From: Girardinichthys multiradiatus
Lineage: Eukaryota; Chordata; Actinopteri; Cyprinodontiformes; Goodeidae
DNA length: 64,000 nucleotides
NCBI RefSeq assembly: GCF_021462225.1
Contig: NC_061806.1
Location: 25,502,144-25,566,143 of the forward strand
Direction of reading: 5' to 3'
In this document: in pieces, positions 48,903 through 58,911 of the stretch
Position numbering within the stretch: position 1 is the stretch's first letter
How the letters are laid out: each line of letters opens with the position of its first letter
The notes under the pieces: generated by a model
Databases searched by the model: none
Seen by the model: the letters and a program-made list of their open reading frames with translations, nothing else
What the model was told of the DNA's origin: nothing
Position numbers and translations under genes: made by a program

Positions 48903-49830
48903 CAGAGCCTTGCAAAAGTATTCCTACCTCTTGAACCTTATCACATTTTGTCACTTTACAACCAAAAACTTCAATGTTTTTTTTTGTTGGTTTTTTTTTG
49001 TTTTTTAGATTTTATGTGATAAACTATTATAATTCTATATCATGAGTATACTTAGTTCTAAACCATTCTATCATAGCTCTTTCTGTATGTTTAGGGATTT
49101 TGTCCTGCTTGAAGGTGAACCTCATCCCAAGTCTCATGTGTTTTTGCAACCTTAAACACATTTTCTTCCAGAATTCCCTGTATTTAGCTCCATCCACCTT
49201 CCCATCAATTCTGTCGTTTGCTTGCGCTTAATCAAAAAAAAAAAAAAACAACCACACAGAATGATTCTGCCACCACCTTGTTTTACCATAGAAACGGTGT
49301 GTTCAGGGTGATCTGTTGTTATTTTTTTCACCACCCAGCGCTATGCATGTTGGCCAAAGGTTCAGTTTTGGTCTCATCAGCACCTTTTTCCACATGTTTA
49401 ATGTGACCCCCTACATGGCATGTAACAAATGTAAACTGGAATTCTTATGGCCTTCTTCCCACAATGGCTTTTTTTTTGGCCACTTTTCCATAAAGACCAG
49501 ATTTTTGGGGTGTACCAATAGATATCCTGTCAACAGATTTTCCCATCTGAGCTGTGGATCTCTGCAGCTCCTCTAGAGTTACCATGCTAATCTAGGCTGC
49601 TTCTCTGATTAATTGACTTCTTGCTCAGTTTAGGTACATGGGTTAACCTTGGGATATTGTCATTTAACCTGCTTTAAAGTTATTTTCCCCCGATCTGTCT
49701 GGTGGGTTTCTTGGTCTACATGATGCTGTTCTCTAACAAACCTCTGAGGCCTTCACATTTTACACTTTTACAAATTGTGCTTGTAGTTTATACATTTATG
49801 CATCACTTTGTGTTGGACTTTAACCTTTAA
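48903..49830 (-). mobile_element. Decayed Tc1-like transposon of another family
   Basis: Starts CAGAGCCTTGCAAAAGTATT followed by 'aaccttatcacattttgtca', a Tc1-type terminus. On the minus strand about 49315-49255 reads HTVSMVKQGGGRIILCG, matching the VKHGGGSIMLWG core motif with changes. No clear right terminus, no target duplication and many stops: an old insertion. Confidence 0.75.
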
Positions 49831-51093
49831 TCCCCCATTTATACATTAAACATTGTTTTTCTAACATGGCAAAATGTAACAGCAAATTAATAATAATACC
49901 CTTTTAGAGAACAGCATGTCCAATCCCACAAGCTGCCTTTTGCTTCTGACTTGATCCACAAGAATGCAACAATTTCCCCCAGAACCTCCATACGCTTTGT
50001 TTTAGATCATTAAATATACTGTACTGTATTCTAGCATAGTCGACAAGTTGCCGAAGGAAGCGGAGCTGTAGGAGAAGACAACAGTACTTGACAAACTCAA
50101 ACGGGAGTTTGAGAGGTAGTTTTTGGTGCAAGGATTGGGAGGAAAAGTACAGAAGAGGCTCCAACATGTATGACTAAAAAATAAATAAGTAAAGCTCCAA
50201 AGGGCAAATGTGACTCATGAAAGTGTAGCAGCTGATGCTCCCGCTGCGAGCCCTTCACTTCCTGTCACATCCTGGTTTACCACGTCCAGATTTCCTGTCT
50301 GCCAGAGAGAGAGGAAGATCAGACAGATATCAAGTTGTTTTGTTTAGCACAGTGTATTTTTCTTTTCCTCTAGCTTTTGGTTACTTACAACTAAAGTAAT
50401 ACATTCAGCTTGTGGATGACCTTGAGAGTAAACCCATCTTTTAATTTTTACTAATCTTGTATGTTCATCAGTTGATGTGTTATCTTGAGGGACGTGACTC
50501 TACCACTGAATCAGGGATCTAGTCCTTTATGAAGGCCTTCATTATTCCACTGATTGTTCCAGACCTCAAGACTGAGGCGTGATGCTGTAACTCAGATTAC
50601 CACAACTATTTTCATTCTGTTGCACCATCCTGTATTCCTTCAGCGTCCCTGACTGATAGTTGGTCTGCTTGCCTGATGGATGGTGCATGTGTGTGCCCAT
50701 GTGTTTGAGCTCAGATATGCAGAGTGCATGCAGCTGCTGACTGCTGACTCTCAGCAGAGGAATCTTCATATTCGGCACTCAGCAGTTTTAAAACAACTGT
50801 GCACACATGTGTTTACTGCTTCTCATCGACAGCAGTGTGCGAATCATGTGTGAATCTTTGTGTGTTGCCTCACTGCCAGATCACCAGTCGGCTGCAGATT
50901 GATGGCTGATTAGTTAAAAATCATCTGAATCTGCTCACCAGGCGATGTCGAGTGAAAATCGTGAATAGTTTTTTGTATCTTTAGGATAGTGGTCATGCAA
51001 AACAAATTGTGAAGCCTGTACCATCCATCTAATGGCCATTTTTATTTATTTACTTGTAAGTCTTTAATTTTTTATGTCTTGTTTTGATTGCAG
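49831..51093. other. PAR6 intron 2, 3' end
   Basis: Intronic DNA ending in the GTTTTGATTGCAG acceptor at 51081-51093. No other feature recognised. Confidence 0.5.
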
Positions 51094-52166
51094 AGGAGGT
51101 TGACTACTCCACCTTTGGCACCAACACCTTAACCCGTAAGAAGAAGGCCGTGGTGACCCTGCGCAGCAGCGACATCAACCGGAAGCGTCCCCGTGTCCCC
51201 ATCGGCATGCCACAGGACTTCCGTCCCGTCTCCTCCATCATCGACGTGGACATACTGCCCGAGTCCCACCGCCGAGTCCGACTGTATCGCCACGGCTCGG
51301 ACAAACCCCTGGGCTTCTACATCCGGGACGGGACCAGCGTCCGCGTGACTCCTCACGGGCTTGAGAAGGTTCCAGGCATCTTCATATCCCGGATGGTGCC
51401 CGGAGGCTTGGCAGAGAGCACCGGGCTGCTGGCGGTTAATGATGAGGTGCTGGAGGTGAATGGCATCGAAGTGACAGGAAAGTCTTTGGATCAGGTCACA
51501 GACATGATGATTGCTAACAGCCACAACCTGATCGTGACAGTTAAGCCGGTGAACCAGCGCAACAACGTGGTCCGCAGCAGCAGAATCTCAGGTAGCTCAG
51601 GTCAGTCATCCGACAGCAGTGGGTCGATTGGCATTCCAAGTCTGTCGGTGGCCTCTGCGCGGGAGGCGTCTTCTGTAGCGCATCACAGCTACCATGACGA
51701 CCTGGAAAGTGACGAAGATACGGATATTGTCATCGAGAACAGCCTCAAGAGGCCATCTCTCCGCTCCAACACCTCGCTGGCTTCCAGCGCATCCCGTGCA
51801 CACCAGCAGACTCCGACAACGGGTCCAGCAGCTCCTCCCAGCCCTCCCACACGGCCGTCATCGGTGACCTCCAACACCTCCTTCCGGTCCCAGACAAGTC
51901 TCAATGGAGGGTCCCACCACCAACAACCACCCATCAGTCTGAGCCATCAGCTGCACAGAGACCTGAACCTTAAACACAACCAGCACCAGCAGTCCAAACA
52001 CGGCGAGCTGCATCTGCAGCCGCCTCATCACAGCAGCAACCCAGCGCTCCGGTACAGCAACGGCAGTCTGCACAAAATCCTCAGCTCTCTGAAAACGGAC
52101 CCACGCCACAGTCTCACTCTGCCCAAAGGAGGGGTGGAGGAGGATGGCACCGTCATTACCCTATAA
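51094..52166 (+). CDS. pard6g: PAR6 gamma-type polarity protein, coding exon 3 (semi-CRIB, PDZ, C-tail)
   Basis: Encodes residues 99-455 after rejoining the split Glu99 codon. Residues 135-152 ([18 protein letters not shown]) are the partial CRIB that binds GTP-bound CDC42. About 156-250 is the PDZ domain, with its carboxylate-binding loop at 169-178 ([10 protein letters not shown]), the [14 protein letters not shown] core, and a close at HNLIVTVKP. The tail (about 260-430) is Ser-, Gln- and His-rich low complexity. It ends in a conserved block, [20 protein letters not shown] then EEDGTVITL, whose DPRHSL.LP.GGVEE pattern fits PARD6G rather than PARD6B or PARD6A. The total of 455 residues is longer than human PARD6G (376), through the tail. 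PAR6 scaffolds aPKC, CDC42 and PAR3/Crumbs partners at the apical cortex and tight junctions. Which teleost duplicate this is cannot be told here. Confidence 0.96.
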
Positions 52167-52660
52167 TAATTACAGATAAGGTAGCATAAACATCCCGGCT
52201 CCTCAGAGACTATTCAGGAACAGCCAGTTACACACAAGCACACAGTTTCTCTATCAGACACTAACTGTGGAGCCTCTGATGGTTTTTAAAAGACAATTGG
52301 AAGTTTACAACAAGGATACCATGTATATATCTTGTATTTTTAAGTTTGTCTCATGTTTGACAATGTGTATGTTCTTTATAAACATCAGAACAAATGATTT
52401 TTTTTAAGTCCACTGTAGGTTAGAGCTCTGAATGTACCTGCAAGCCTGGTGTCTTTTCTTGGTGTCCACTTTTTAAGGCCCTCTTTCATTCTAATTCCTG
52501 GGACCAATGTGGGGTTGCTTATGGATGGTTTTTAAAGAGTAAATCTATATTTCTTATATTCCCATAAATGCTGTGTAGATTTTGTTTTACTAGATATTTT
52601 AGGCATCCGTGATTGTGATCAAATCTTTGTATCTGTTTAAATAAATTATTTTCTCATTCA
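52167..52660 (+). promoter_or_regulatory. pard6g: Probable PAR6 3' UTR and poly(A) signal
   Basis: After the TAA stop (52164-52166) the composition falls to AT-rich. A canonical AATAAA lies at 52640-52645 and is followed by a T-rich stretch, which would end the transcript near 52660. This is inferred from the hexamer alone. Confidence 0.6.
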
Positions 52661-52986
52661 TGAAAAGTAGATGTGATTAGTCAGCTTTTTCAATTTAAGA
52701 GCCATTTTCTGCATGATAAATATATAAATTTCTGAAAATGAGTTGCTCAAAACAGGGGCCTCTCTGATGCTCCATTTATACAAATAATGCACAGTTACTC
52801 AGCTTTTTTCTTCATCTATTACATCAGGTCCTGAGTTTATCATTCTAGGCTAAGCTTGTCGGGTTTCTGGGGTTACAGATGGGGACGAAAACAGATTGGA
52901 GTACGCTTAAAGACCTGTTGAGGTATAATTGAGACCATGAGAGAACCTGTCACTTCTACTCCACAAATTTGTTGACAGGCCAAATT
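52661..52986. other. Intergenic DNA between PAR6 and BLOC1S4 genes
   Basis: Nothing recognised. Confidence 0.5.
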
Positions 52987-53565
52987 CTTAGGCTGGTGTC
53001 CATCAATATCCTTCTATACATCCACTCATCAACCAATCCATCTGTCCATTCATGTTTCGATCTTTTCATCCATCTCCTTCATCCAGCCATCCATTTCTTA
53101 ATCCATCTGTTCATCCACCTAACAGATCATCAATCTATACATGCATCTGTCATTCACCAGTCAATTTGTCTATCCATGCATCCAGTCTTCAGTCTATCCA
53201 TTTATTTGTCTGTAAATCCATCCACCACTCTGCTCATCCATCTGAACCTTCTATGCATCGACTTATCTATTCATCCAATCGTCCATCTATCTGCCAATCT
53301 GATTGTGTCCTGTTCATTTATCTGACAATCCAACTGATCATTCACCCAACCATTTGCATACGCATCATTATCCATTTGTTTGTCCATCATCCGTCCTTTT
53401 GTCAATCATTTGCTGTATTTTGAGCGTGTCAGAGTAAATAAAACAATAAATAAATAGGTGGTGCTAATAACTCAATGTACAGGCTATTTACATTAGACAG
53501 CTAAGTAAACCTATTAATAACCTAGATCATCTATCCATCTATCTGTTTGTCCAGCCATGCACCCA
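52987..53565. repeat. Degenerate CATC/ATCC-type simple repeat
   Basis: Long irregular stretch of CATC, ATCC, CATT and TGTC units (dense at 53010-53405, again at 53525-53560). It yields long stop-poor frames rich in Ser, Ile, His and Pro in two phases, which are composition artefacts. A similar, shorter tract is in intron 2 at 27216-27360. Confidence 0.8.
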
Positions 53566-54530
53566 TCTCCTTTTTTTGGTTTTTGCAGGTTCCATATTTA
53601 AAGTCTGACCAATTGTATTTGTTCTTTAAAGAATGGGCCAAAATAGAGTTGAATTGAGAAAAGTATTTTATTGCAAAATGTGTTTTATAGTATGAACTCT
53701 GACTACTGGTAAGCAAAATGTTTCATTGATCCTATTTTAAGTCTTTTAAAGTTGCATTTCCACCTGATTGCAGTTGTTAGTCAGGTTTTTAGCAGAAAAT
53801 AGCAAGTATTAGGGAATCTGAGCAGTGATTATCTCAGTTTGTGTCTGAATGCAATTGAGAAAAACACATTGGATCATTTGGTGAAATTAGATGTTTTCCT
53901 AAACCTACATCTGACCGTCAAATGAGTCGTAACGGAAGTTGATGTGTTGTTTTTTTCAAAAGCAGTAATGTTTTTCTAGGAATTCATGACCAACATACAC
54001 TTTGTAGTATGTTCCCCTTTATTTAGGTAGATGGTGATGTTAAGGTCAACTCTGACTAAACAGTTAGATTTAGATGCTGCAAAGAAAAGCACATTCTCCA
54101 AAGATTGGATTCCTTTAGTTGTGTATCAACAGTCTTTACCATTAGGTTTTTGGCAGCAGGCAACCTTCATTAGGAATACGGCCTCATCCAGTGTCGAGGC
54201 CCTGCAGCAGCAGCAAACATTGTCTCACCACTCTGCTAATGAATGTTTGTCCACCATGTTTATTCAGGATGCTGCACCAATCAACCAGTTAACTGATCCT
54301 TTACTTTGGGCTAATCTATGCTGCCTCCTTTCAGATTTTAGGGTAAGTGGGGGAACTGAATTGCTAACAAACAGGGTCATTGCATAAATACATAAGTGCA
54401 CAGTTTGTTTGTGCAAAACACTTGCTGTTTATGATTCTTTCACTCAAACATGTACATAAATGTAAATGTTTTGTGTATTGAAAGTTCTGAAGGTTTATAA
54501 CAGTTACATACTTGTGGAAAAAACACATGA
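53566..54530. other. Intergenic DNA with one unassigned 118-codon frame
   Basis: The frame at 54031-54387 (start MVMLRSTLTKQLDLDAAKKS) has a more protein-like composition than most chance frames here. It shows no domain I recognise and no neighbouring exon. It could be chance or a transposon remnant. Confidence 0.3.
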
Positions 54531-54544
54531 CTGCCATCTGCTGG
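54531..54544 (-). promoter_or_regulatory. Candidate CTCF binding site
   Basis: CTGCCATCTGCTGG matches the reverse complement of the vertebrate CTCF core (SYGCCMYCTRSTGG) at all positions. It lies between the two host genes, about 1.9 kb after the PAR6 poly(A) signal and 2.7 kb before the BLOC1S4 start. Matches of this length occur by chance, so occupancy is unproven. Confidence 0.4.
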
Positions 54545-55257
54545 CGGCAAATGAATTGACATGTTAAGAGCTGAGTGGCAAATTAAAGCATCCCTGCAAA
54601 TCAATGTTACTTTTACTATAGATGAAATACTGCTGGTGAAATGTGTTACTTGCAGGATAACAATTTTCCTTTCCAATAGGCACTAAGGAAGGGGCACTAA
54701 GGTTTTAGGTTGTAAACACACAAAAGGTGAAAAAGCTAAGAGGTTTAAATATATTTTACAAGGCACCACACACCCAAGAAAGCAGAAAGTGGTCAATTAA
54801 AAATTAAAAATTTCTAAAAACTCTGATCAACTTAAAAAAACTAAATTAATAACTGAATAGGGGCCTCGAGGCATTCATTTTTGAAGTAATCTTTAGGGGT
54901 ATCATTACTTGTGCCACTGGTGTTTTTATTTTTGTTTTAAAGATTTATTTCTTAACGATTTTTCTACATTTTCCGTGTTATACTCATTCTGCTGCAATAA
55001 AAAATGATTTTAAAGTAAATTTATTTCAAGGCTTTTGTACATCTTTCAACGCAGTGCCAATACATTTTTCAGATTCTCTACTCAGTACATGAGCTGACTT
55101 GTCTATAGACAGATTGGCGATATGTAAATACTTCTGTCTGGTTTGCGGCTTTTATTTTACCTTTTTAAAACATTTGGATAAATAGTATAGTTTTACCTTC
55201 TGAACGAAGAGCTGAAAGGGTAATTGACTAGTGTCTGTTGCTACGTTGCTGTAAATA
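54545..55257. other. Intergenic DNA, nothing recognised
   Basis: AT-rich, no features recognised. Confidence 0.5.
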
Positions 55258-56867
55258 CAGGTCCTTCTCAAAAAATTAGCATATTGTGATAAATTTCATT
55301 ATTTTCCATAATGTCATGATGAAAATTTAACATTCATATATTTTAGATTCATTGCACACTAACTGAAATATTTCAGGTCTTTTATTATCTTAATATGGAT
55401 GATTTTGGCGTACAACTCATGAAAACCCAAAATTCCTATCTCACAAAATTAGCATATCATTAAAAGGGTCTCTAAACGAGCTATGAACCTAATCATCTGA
55501 ATCAACGAGTTAACTCTAAACACCTGCAAAAGATTCCTGAGGCCTTTAAAACTCCCAGCCTGGTTCATCACTCAAAACCCCAATCATGGGTAAGACTGCC
55601 GACCTGACTGCTGTCCAGAAGGCCACTATTGACACCCTCAAGCAAGAGGGTAAGACACAGAAAGAAATTTCTGAACAAATAGGCTGTTCCCAGAGTGCTG
55701 TATCAAGGCACCTCAGTGGGAAGTCTGTGGGAAGGAGAAAGTGTGGCAGAAAACGCTGCACAACGAGAAGAGGTGACCGGACCCTGAGGAAGATTGTGGA
55801 GAAGGGCCGATTCCAGACCTTGGGGGACCTGCGGAAGCAGTGGACTGAGTCTGGAGTAGAAACATCCAGAGCCACCGTGCACAGGCATGTGCAGGAAATG
55901 GGCTACAGGTGCCGCATTCCCCAGGTCAAGCCACTTTTGAACCAGAAACAGCGGCAGAAGTGCCTGACCTGGGCTACAGAGAAGCAGCACTGGACTGTTG
56001 CTCAGTGGTCCAAAGTACTTTTTTCGGATGAAAGCAAATTCTGCATGTCATTCGGAAATCGAGGTGCCAGAGTCTGGAGGAAGACTGGGGAGAAGGAAAT
56101 GCCAAAATGCCAGAAGTCCAGTGTCAAGTACCCACAGTCAGTGATGGTCTGGGGTGCCGTGTCAGCTGCTGGTGTTGGTCCACTGTGTTTTATCAAGGGC
56201 AGGGTCAATGCAGCTAGCTATCAGGAGATTTTGGAGCACTTCATGCTTCCATCTGCTGAAAAGCTTTATGGAGATGAAGATTTCATTTTTCAGCACAACC
56301 TGGCACCTGCTCACAGTGCCAAAACCACTGGTAAATGGTTTACTGACCATGGTATCACTGTGCTCAATTGGCCTGCCAACTCTCCTGACCTGAACCCCAT
56401 AGAGAATCTGTGGGATATTGTGAAGAGAACGTTGAGAGACTCAAGACCCAACACTCTGGATGAGCTAAAGGCCGCTATCGAAGCATCCTGGGCCTCCATA
56501 AGACCTCAGCAGTGCCACAGGCTGATTGCCTCCATGCCACGCCGCATTGAAGCAGTCATTTCTGCCAAAGGATTCCCGAACAACTATTGAGTGCATAACT
56601 GTACATGATTATTTGAAGGTTGACGTTTTTTGTATTAAAAACACTTTTCTTTTATTGGTCGGATGAAATATGCTAATTTTGTGAGATAGGAATTTTGGGT
56701 TTTCATGAGCTGTATGCCACAATCATCCGTATTAAGACAATAAAAGACCTGAAATATTTCAGTTAGTGTGCAATGAATCTAAAATATATGAATGTTAAAT
56801 TTTCATCATGACATTATGGAAAATAATGAAATTTATCACAATATGCTAATATTTTGAGAAGGACCTG
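55258..56867 (+). mobile_element. Tc1-like transposon, copy F
   Basis: A 1610-bp member of the young family with TA at 55256-55257 and 56868-56869 and both inverted repeats. Its right end lies about 340 bp upstream of the BLOC1S4 start codon, so its right inverted repeat may sit in or next to that promoter. Confidence 0.95.
55586..56590 (+). CDS. Tc1/mariner-family transposase (copy F), open but missing a catalytic Asp
   Basis: A full-length, uninterrupted 334-residue frame. Its second catalytic residue is changed: FQHNLAPAHS here against FQHDLAPAHS in the other copies, so residue 238 is Asn instead of Asp. The first Asp (SDESKF) and the Glu (NPIENLW) are present. In DDE transposases all three acidic residues coordinate the metal ions, so this protein should be catalytically dead while its DNA-binding half is largely intact. 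Other private changes include Arg31 to Gln, Lys51 to Arg and Arg126 to Cys, and the C-terminus reads FPNNY instead of FPTKY. Confidence 0.95.
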   Translation: MGKTADLTAVQKATIDTLKQEGKTQKEISEQIGCSQSAVSRHLSGKSVGRRKCGRKRCTTRRGDRTLRKIVEKGRFQTLGDLRKQWTESGVETSRATVHRHVQEMGYRCRIPQVKPLLNQKQRQKCLTWATEKQHWTVAQWSKVLFSDESKFCMSFGNRGARVWRKTGEKEMPKCQKSSVKYPQSVMVWGAVSAAGVGPLCFIKGRVNAASYQEILEHFMLPSAEKLYGDEDFIFQHNLAPAHSAKTTGKWFTDHGITVLNWPANSPDLNPIENLWDIVKRTLRDSRPNTLDELKAAIEASWASIRPQQCHRLIASMPRRIEAVISAKGFPNNY

Positions 56868-57206
56868 TATATTAACGGGGTGCGAGGGGGGATTTTTAAT
56901 TTTTCAATTTTTTCCCCACTTTGAAATCCCGTTTATAGTGTAAAAAGTTGTATTTGTAGCATCAAAATAGTTTTATAGTTCGATGTTGAGTCATTATGAC
57001 GTAATCTAATTTTGAATTAAACTTCAAGAAAGTTACCCTTCTATTCTACAGGGGGCGGCGAGGGACAGAATATTAGAAGCGCATTTCCGTACGTTTGTCC
57101 CTCACGCGCTTCCTTCCAGAGGGCATCACACGTGACCCAGTCTGTTGATAGGACAAAACACGGCAGTTGATCAGGAAAAAAAAAAAAAAAAAAAAAGACA
57201 GGGGAC
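56868..57206 (+). promoter_or_regulatory. bloc1s4: Probable BLOC1S4 promoter and 5' UTR
   Basis: CpG density rises from about 57040 (GGCGGCGAGG, CTCACGCGCTTCC) into exon 1, a CpG-island-like start region. CACGTGAC at 57129-57136 is an E-box matching 8 of the 10 bases of the CLEAR element (GTCACGTGAC), bound by TFEB/MITF-type factors. A run of 21 A (57176-57196) lies 10 bases before the start codon. No TATA box is evident. Confidence 0.5.
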
Positions 57207-57521
57207 ATGGACCATCGGGTGGACAGAGTGGGCCTGCTGTCTCCTCTGGAGGAGTCCAGCGCGGAGATCAGCAGGGACAGCGGCATCGTGTCTCAGAGCG
57301 CCAGCAGTCTGTCCATGGTGAGCGACCTCTCCAGCAGCGGCACCGTGTCCCAGAGCCCCAGCTTCGGAGCAGCAGCCGCCGCGGCTAATGTTGTTTCCCG
57401 GAGCCCGAGCCTGAACCAGGCAGCGGCAGAGGCCGGGACATCCGACCAGCAGGACGACGAGGTCCTGAGACAAACCGCGCTTCAGTACTCGTCCTACATC
57501 AGAGCCACGGCTGGAGAAGAG
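57207..57521 (+). CDS. bloc1s4: BLOC-1 subunit 4 (cappuccino), coding exon 1
   Basis: Encodes residues 1-105, start MDHRVDRVGLLSPLEE. The N-terminus is acidic, Ser- and Ala-rich and variable, as in BLOC1S4 proteins. The pattern SGIVSQS (25-31) and SGTVSQS (44-50) occurs twice; human BLOC1S4 has one such DSGTVSQS motif. The conserved domain begins near DDEVLRQTALQYSSYIR (83-99). The exon ends GAG at 57521 before GTCTGT, a GT donor that is weak beyond the GT; reading through gives a stop at 57537-57539. All four introns of the gene fall in phase 0. Start chosen as the first ATG after a CpG-rich leader, with an acceptable context (GGACATGG). Confidence 0.9.
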
Positions 57522-57948
57522 GTCTGTTCCGTCAGATAGCCACAACATGGAGTCCTCTTCTAAATTAGCTCAGTTATCTGTGACTGTTTATGGCACCTCT
57601 GTTTACCATAGAGCCACTTTGTAGCTGAATCACTTCCAAATACATCGATTGCGATTAGTTATTTGTAATCTTGAAGTGTTTGCAGGATCTTGTCTCCAGT
57701 AGCTCACGCTGTGTATGAGTCTCATTGAGACAATTGCTGACAATCTCCAGCAATCTCTCCACTCCTGATGGGACATTAATTGGATAGGCATGACTCCAAG
57801 ATCTTCATATTCAGGCAGGATTAACAAATGGACAAAGACTGCTGTGTCCGCAGCTTGAATATATCCTGACTTTAAGTGCGTGGGAGCCTGAATTTGAGAT
57901 AATCACATGGTTTCTAGATGAACTTTGAAGTGGAGCTTTGCTTATATG
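57522..57948. other. BLOC1S4 intron 1, 5' part
   Basis: Intron 1 runs 57522-58637. Nothing recognised in this part. Confidence 0.55.
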
Positions 57949-58330
57949 CAGTGCCACAGCATTTACTTCCCTTGAACCTTTTCACACTTTGTCACGTTAA
58001 AACCACAAACAGCAATGTCTTTTATTGGGATGTTATTTGATAAACCAACACAGATCATTGTGAAGTGGAACGCAGATTTCCAAACTTTTTTACAAATAAA
58101 AATCTGAAAAGTGTGGCATAATTTTATATTTATGCCACACTTAGTTAGCTGAGACTGGATTTCCTGAGTGGGTCGTTCTAACTAATGAATATGCTTTGAT
58201 ATAAATCGTTCCATTGTAGCTCTGGCTGTATGTTTAAGGTTGTTTTCCTGCTTGAAGGAGACCTTTACCCCAGACCTTTGCTGCCTTTAACAGGTTTTCT
58301 TCAAGGATTGATAGATGGAGACATCAGATC
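57949..58330 (-). mobile_element. Fragment of an old Tc1-like element
   Basis: Starts CAGTGCCACAGCATTTACTT just after TA and continues 'gaaccttttcacactttgtc', the terminal type also seen at 48903. Sequence at about 58230-58310 resembles the 'tgcttgaaggtgaacct' segment of that relic, so the two belong to related old families. No open frame. Confidence 0.65.
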
Positions 58331-58637
58331 AATATTGGCAAAGTTACTGCTGTATCCAGCTCACTACAGCCAGTAGAACACATATTTTCCATGTGGTAAA
58401 GACTAAATTGTGATACCAGGTAAAGGAAAAAAATATTAGTGGTCGGTAAAGGGGTCACAAAAAATAAAACGTAGTGTGGACTGTTGCCCATCAACTCCTA
58501 TGATATCTGAATATTGGTATCAGCGTCTCCCTCCATAACTTTCAACCTGTGGCTTTCAGTGGTCAGTATCTTTGCTTGTGCACAAAGTTCACAGTTCAAG
58601 TTTACAGTTCCTCCTCTTTACGCTATTTGTCTTCTAG

Positions 58638-58709
58638 ATCCTGTGCTTGGAGAAAAGCTTGGAGGAAATGCTGACAAGAGTTGATGAGTTTGTGGGGATG
58701 CTTGATATG
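58638..58709 (+). CDS. bloc1s4: BLOC-1 subunit 4 (cappuccino), coding exon 2
   Basis: Encodes residues 106-129: ILCLEKSLEEML followed by TRVDEFVGMLDM. The L.RVDEFVGMLDM string is the best conserved part of BLOC1S4 proteins and clinches the identification. Acceptor TTGTCTTCTAG ends at 58637; donor ATG|GTAAGC at 58710. 72 bp, in phase 0 on both sides. Confidence 0.95.
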
Positions 58710-58809
58710 GTAAGCACGATTATTCTCTGAAATGACTGAAGTAACTTTCATTTAAAGTAGCACCCATTTTAATTTCCTTTTTTTACATATAAATATTTTG
58801 TCCCCCTAG

Positions 58810-58911
58810 ATCCGTAATGATACTTCCCAAATTGTGAATGAAAATCTGCTAAAAATACAACACAAGTCTGATGAAATGAGACAAATATACAGAAGAATTG
58901 ATAAATTGGAG
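58810..58911 (+). CDS. bloc1s4: BLOC-1 subunit 4 (cappuccino), coding exon 3
   Basis: Encodes residues 130-163, from IRNDTSQIVNENLLKIQ to MRQIYRRIDKLE. It matches the family pattern K..EMR.IY.RID.LEAFV across the next junction. Heptad-like spacing of Leu and Ile fits the helical, coiled-coil nature of BLOC-1 subunits, which assemble end to end into a rod. Acceptor CCCCCTAG ends at 58809; donor GAG|GTAAGT at 58912. Confidence 0.95.

Noticed and set aside
51104..52109. Minus-strand frames (up to 131 codons) opposite PARD6G exon 3
   Set aside because: Shadows of a GC-rich coding exon; no domain or splice evidence.
52969..53423. Two overlapping frames of 118 and 123 codons rich in Ser, His, Ile and Pro
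   Set aside because: Products of the CATC-type simple repeat, which is poor in stop codons in two phases.
52987..53565. CRISPR-like array of short repeats
   Set aside because: Repeat units are 4-base, irregular and without spacers, in a vertebrate genome.
53052..54387. Extra downstream exon of PARD6G
   Set aside because: Exon 3 already contains the conserved C-terminal block and a stop codon, and a poly(A) signal follows at 52640.
57176..57196. A21 tract as the tail of a retrocopy, making BLOC1S4 a processed pseudogene
   Set aside because: The gene has four proper introns and the tract lies upstream of the start codon, not after the 3' end.
57171..57548. Minus-strand 125-codon frame opposite BLOC1S4 exon 1
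   Set aside because: Shadow frame in CpG-rich sequence with a poly-Phe end from the A21 tract.
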